Assembly (NCBI GenBank): GCA_963662155.1
Contig: OY759268.1
Span: forward strand, 58,320,969-58,384,968
DNA length: 64,000 bases
Direction: 5' to 3'
Source: Lamellibrachia columna
Lineage: Eukaryota > Annelida > Polychaeta > Sabellida > Siboglinidae
The position numbers and the translations under genes were made by a program. The notes beneath the pieces are model-generated. The model had not been told where the DNA came from. It did no database searches and saw only the letters and a program-made list of their open reading frames with translations. Below, piece by piece: positions 63,676-64,000 of this stretch (the first letter of the stretch is position 1; each line of letters starts with the position of its first letter).

Positions 63676-64000
63676 ATTAAATGAACATAGTGACAAGCAT
63701 TAGTCAACTATAAAACGTCTGTATAAGCGTGCTTCATTTGTTTAAATGTCACCAAATTAAATGAACATAGTGACAAGCATTAGTCAACTATAGAACGTCT
63801 GTATAAGCTTCATTTGTTTAAATGTCACCAAATTAAATGAACATTGTGACAAGCATTAGTCAACTATAGAACGTCTGTATAAGCTTCATTTGTTTAAATG
63901 TCACCAAATTAAATGAACATTGTGACAAGCATTAGTCAACTATAGAACGTCTGTATAAGCTTCATTTGTTTAAATGTCACCAAATTAAATGAACATAGTG
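63676..64000. repeat. 76-bp minisatellite, at least 4 copies, runs off the window
   Basis: ACCAAATTAAATGAACATAG recurs at about 63751, 63827, 63903 and 63979. The first copy near 63674 lacks part of the unit. The array continues past 64000. Confidence 0.92.

Overview
The window is animal genomic DNA: AT-rich, heavily intronic and packed with minisatellites. Retrotransposon remnants and one complete Polinton/Maverick sit inside it. The DEG/ENaC channel gene, the Polinton gene set, the RTE- and jockey-like LINE fragments and the satellite load suggest a marine invertebrate, most likely a mollusc such as a bivalve. The species assignment is inference.

Host gene. One DEG/ENaC (degenerin / epithelial sodium channel family) gene runs on the minus strand from about 42.49 kb down to 4.51 kb. 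I placed eight exon segments whose splice sites and codon phases agree across every junction: TM1 exon 42245-42478 (5' limit uncertain), 39534-39695, 37902-38020, 19453-19634, 19056-19215, 14836-14892, 9084-13998, and the TM2/stop exon 4506-4696. Two minisatellites have grown into its coding structure. A 60-bp array (22 copies) duplicates the 3' splice site and first codons of exon 3. A 103-bp array (35 copies) lies inside exon 7 and breaks its reading frame.

Polinton. A complete 17,989-bp Polinton (19715-37703) lies in intron 3 of that gene, flanked by the 6-bp target duplication TTTAGT and bounded by 212-bp terminal inverted repeats in which I see no mismatch. Without it the intron would be about 272 bp. 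All core genes are open: protein-primed DNA polymerase B, packaging ATPase, retroviral-type integrase with a chromodomain, adenain-like protease, and major and minor jelly-roll capsid proteins. Four further conserved virion-type genes are also open. These genes are closely packed on the minus strand, several overlapping or a few bases apart, and together should replicate, integrate and package the element.

The right end of the Polinton (31.6-37.5 kb) is an unusual accessory region. It holds a minus-strand ORF that joins a NADAR (YbiA-like, ADP-ribose/N-glycosidase) domain to an RPA1 C-terminal-like zinc OB fold. Downstream are two acidic ORFs and four short exon-like cassettes, each opening directly after an AG in codon phase 0. 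A CAG|GTAGGT donor, also in phase 0, lies between the two domains of the fusion. This looks like an alternative-splicing hub, which I infer and cannot prove here. A divergent plus-strand gene has a TATA box, a clear 131-nt intron and an acidic product.

Flanks. Left of 4.5 kb and right of 42.5 kb there is no further intact gene that I can support. The right flank has a decayed Ty3/gypsy gag-pol (about 46.0-47.4 kb), a jockey-like LINE 3' fragment (about 56.0-56.6 kb, minus) and an RTE-like LINE fragment (57.3-58.5 kb). It also carries many tandem arrays and a diverged multi-copy family at 58.5-63.4 kb.
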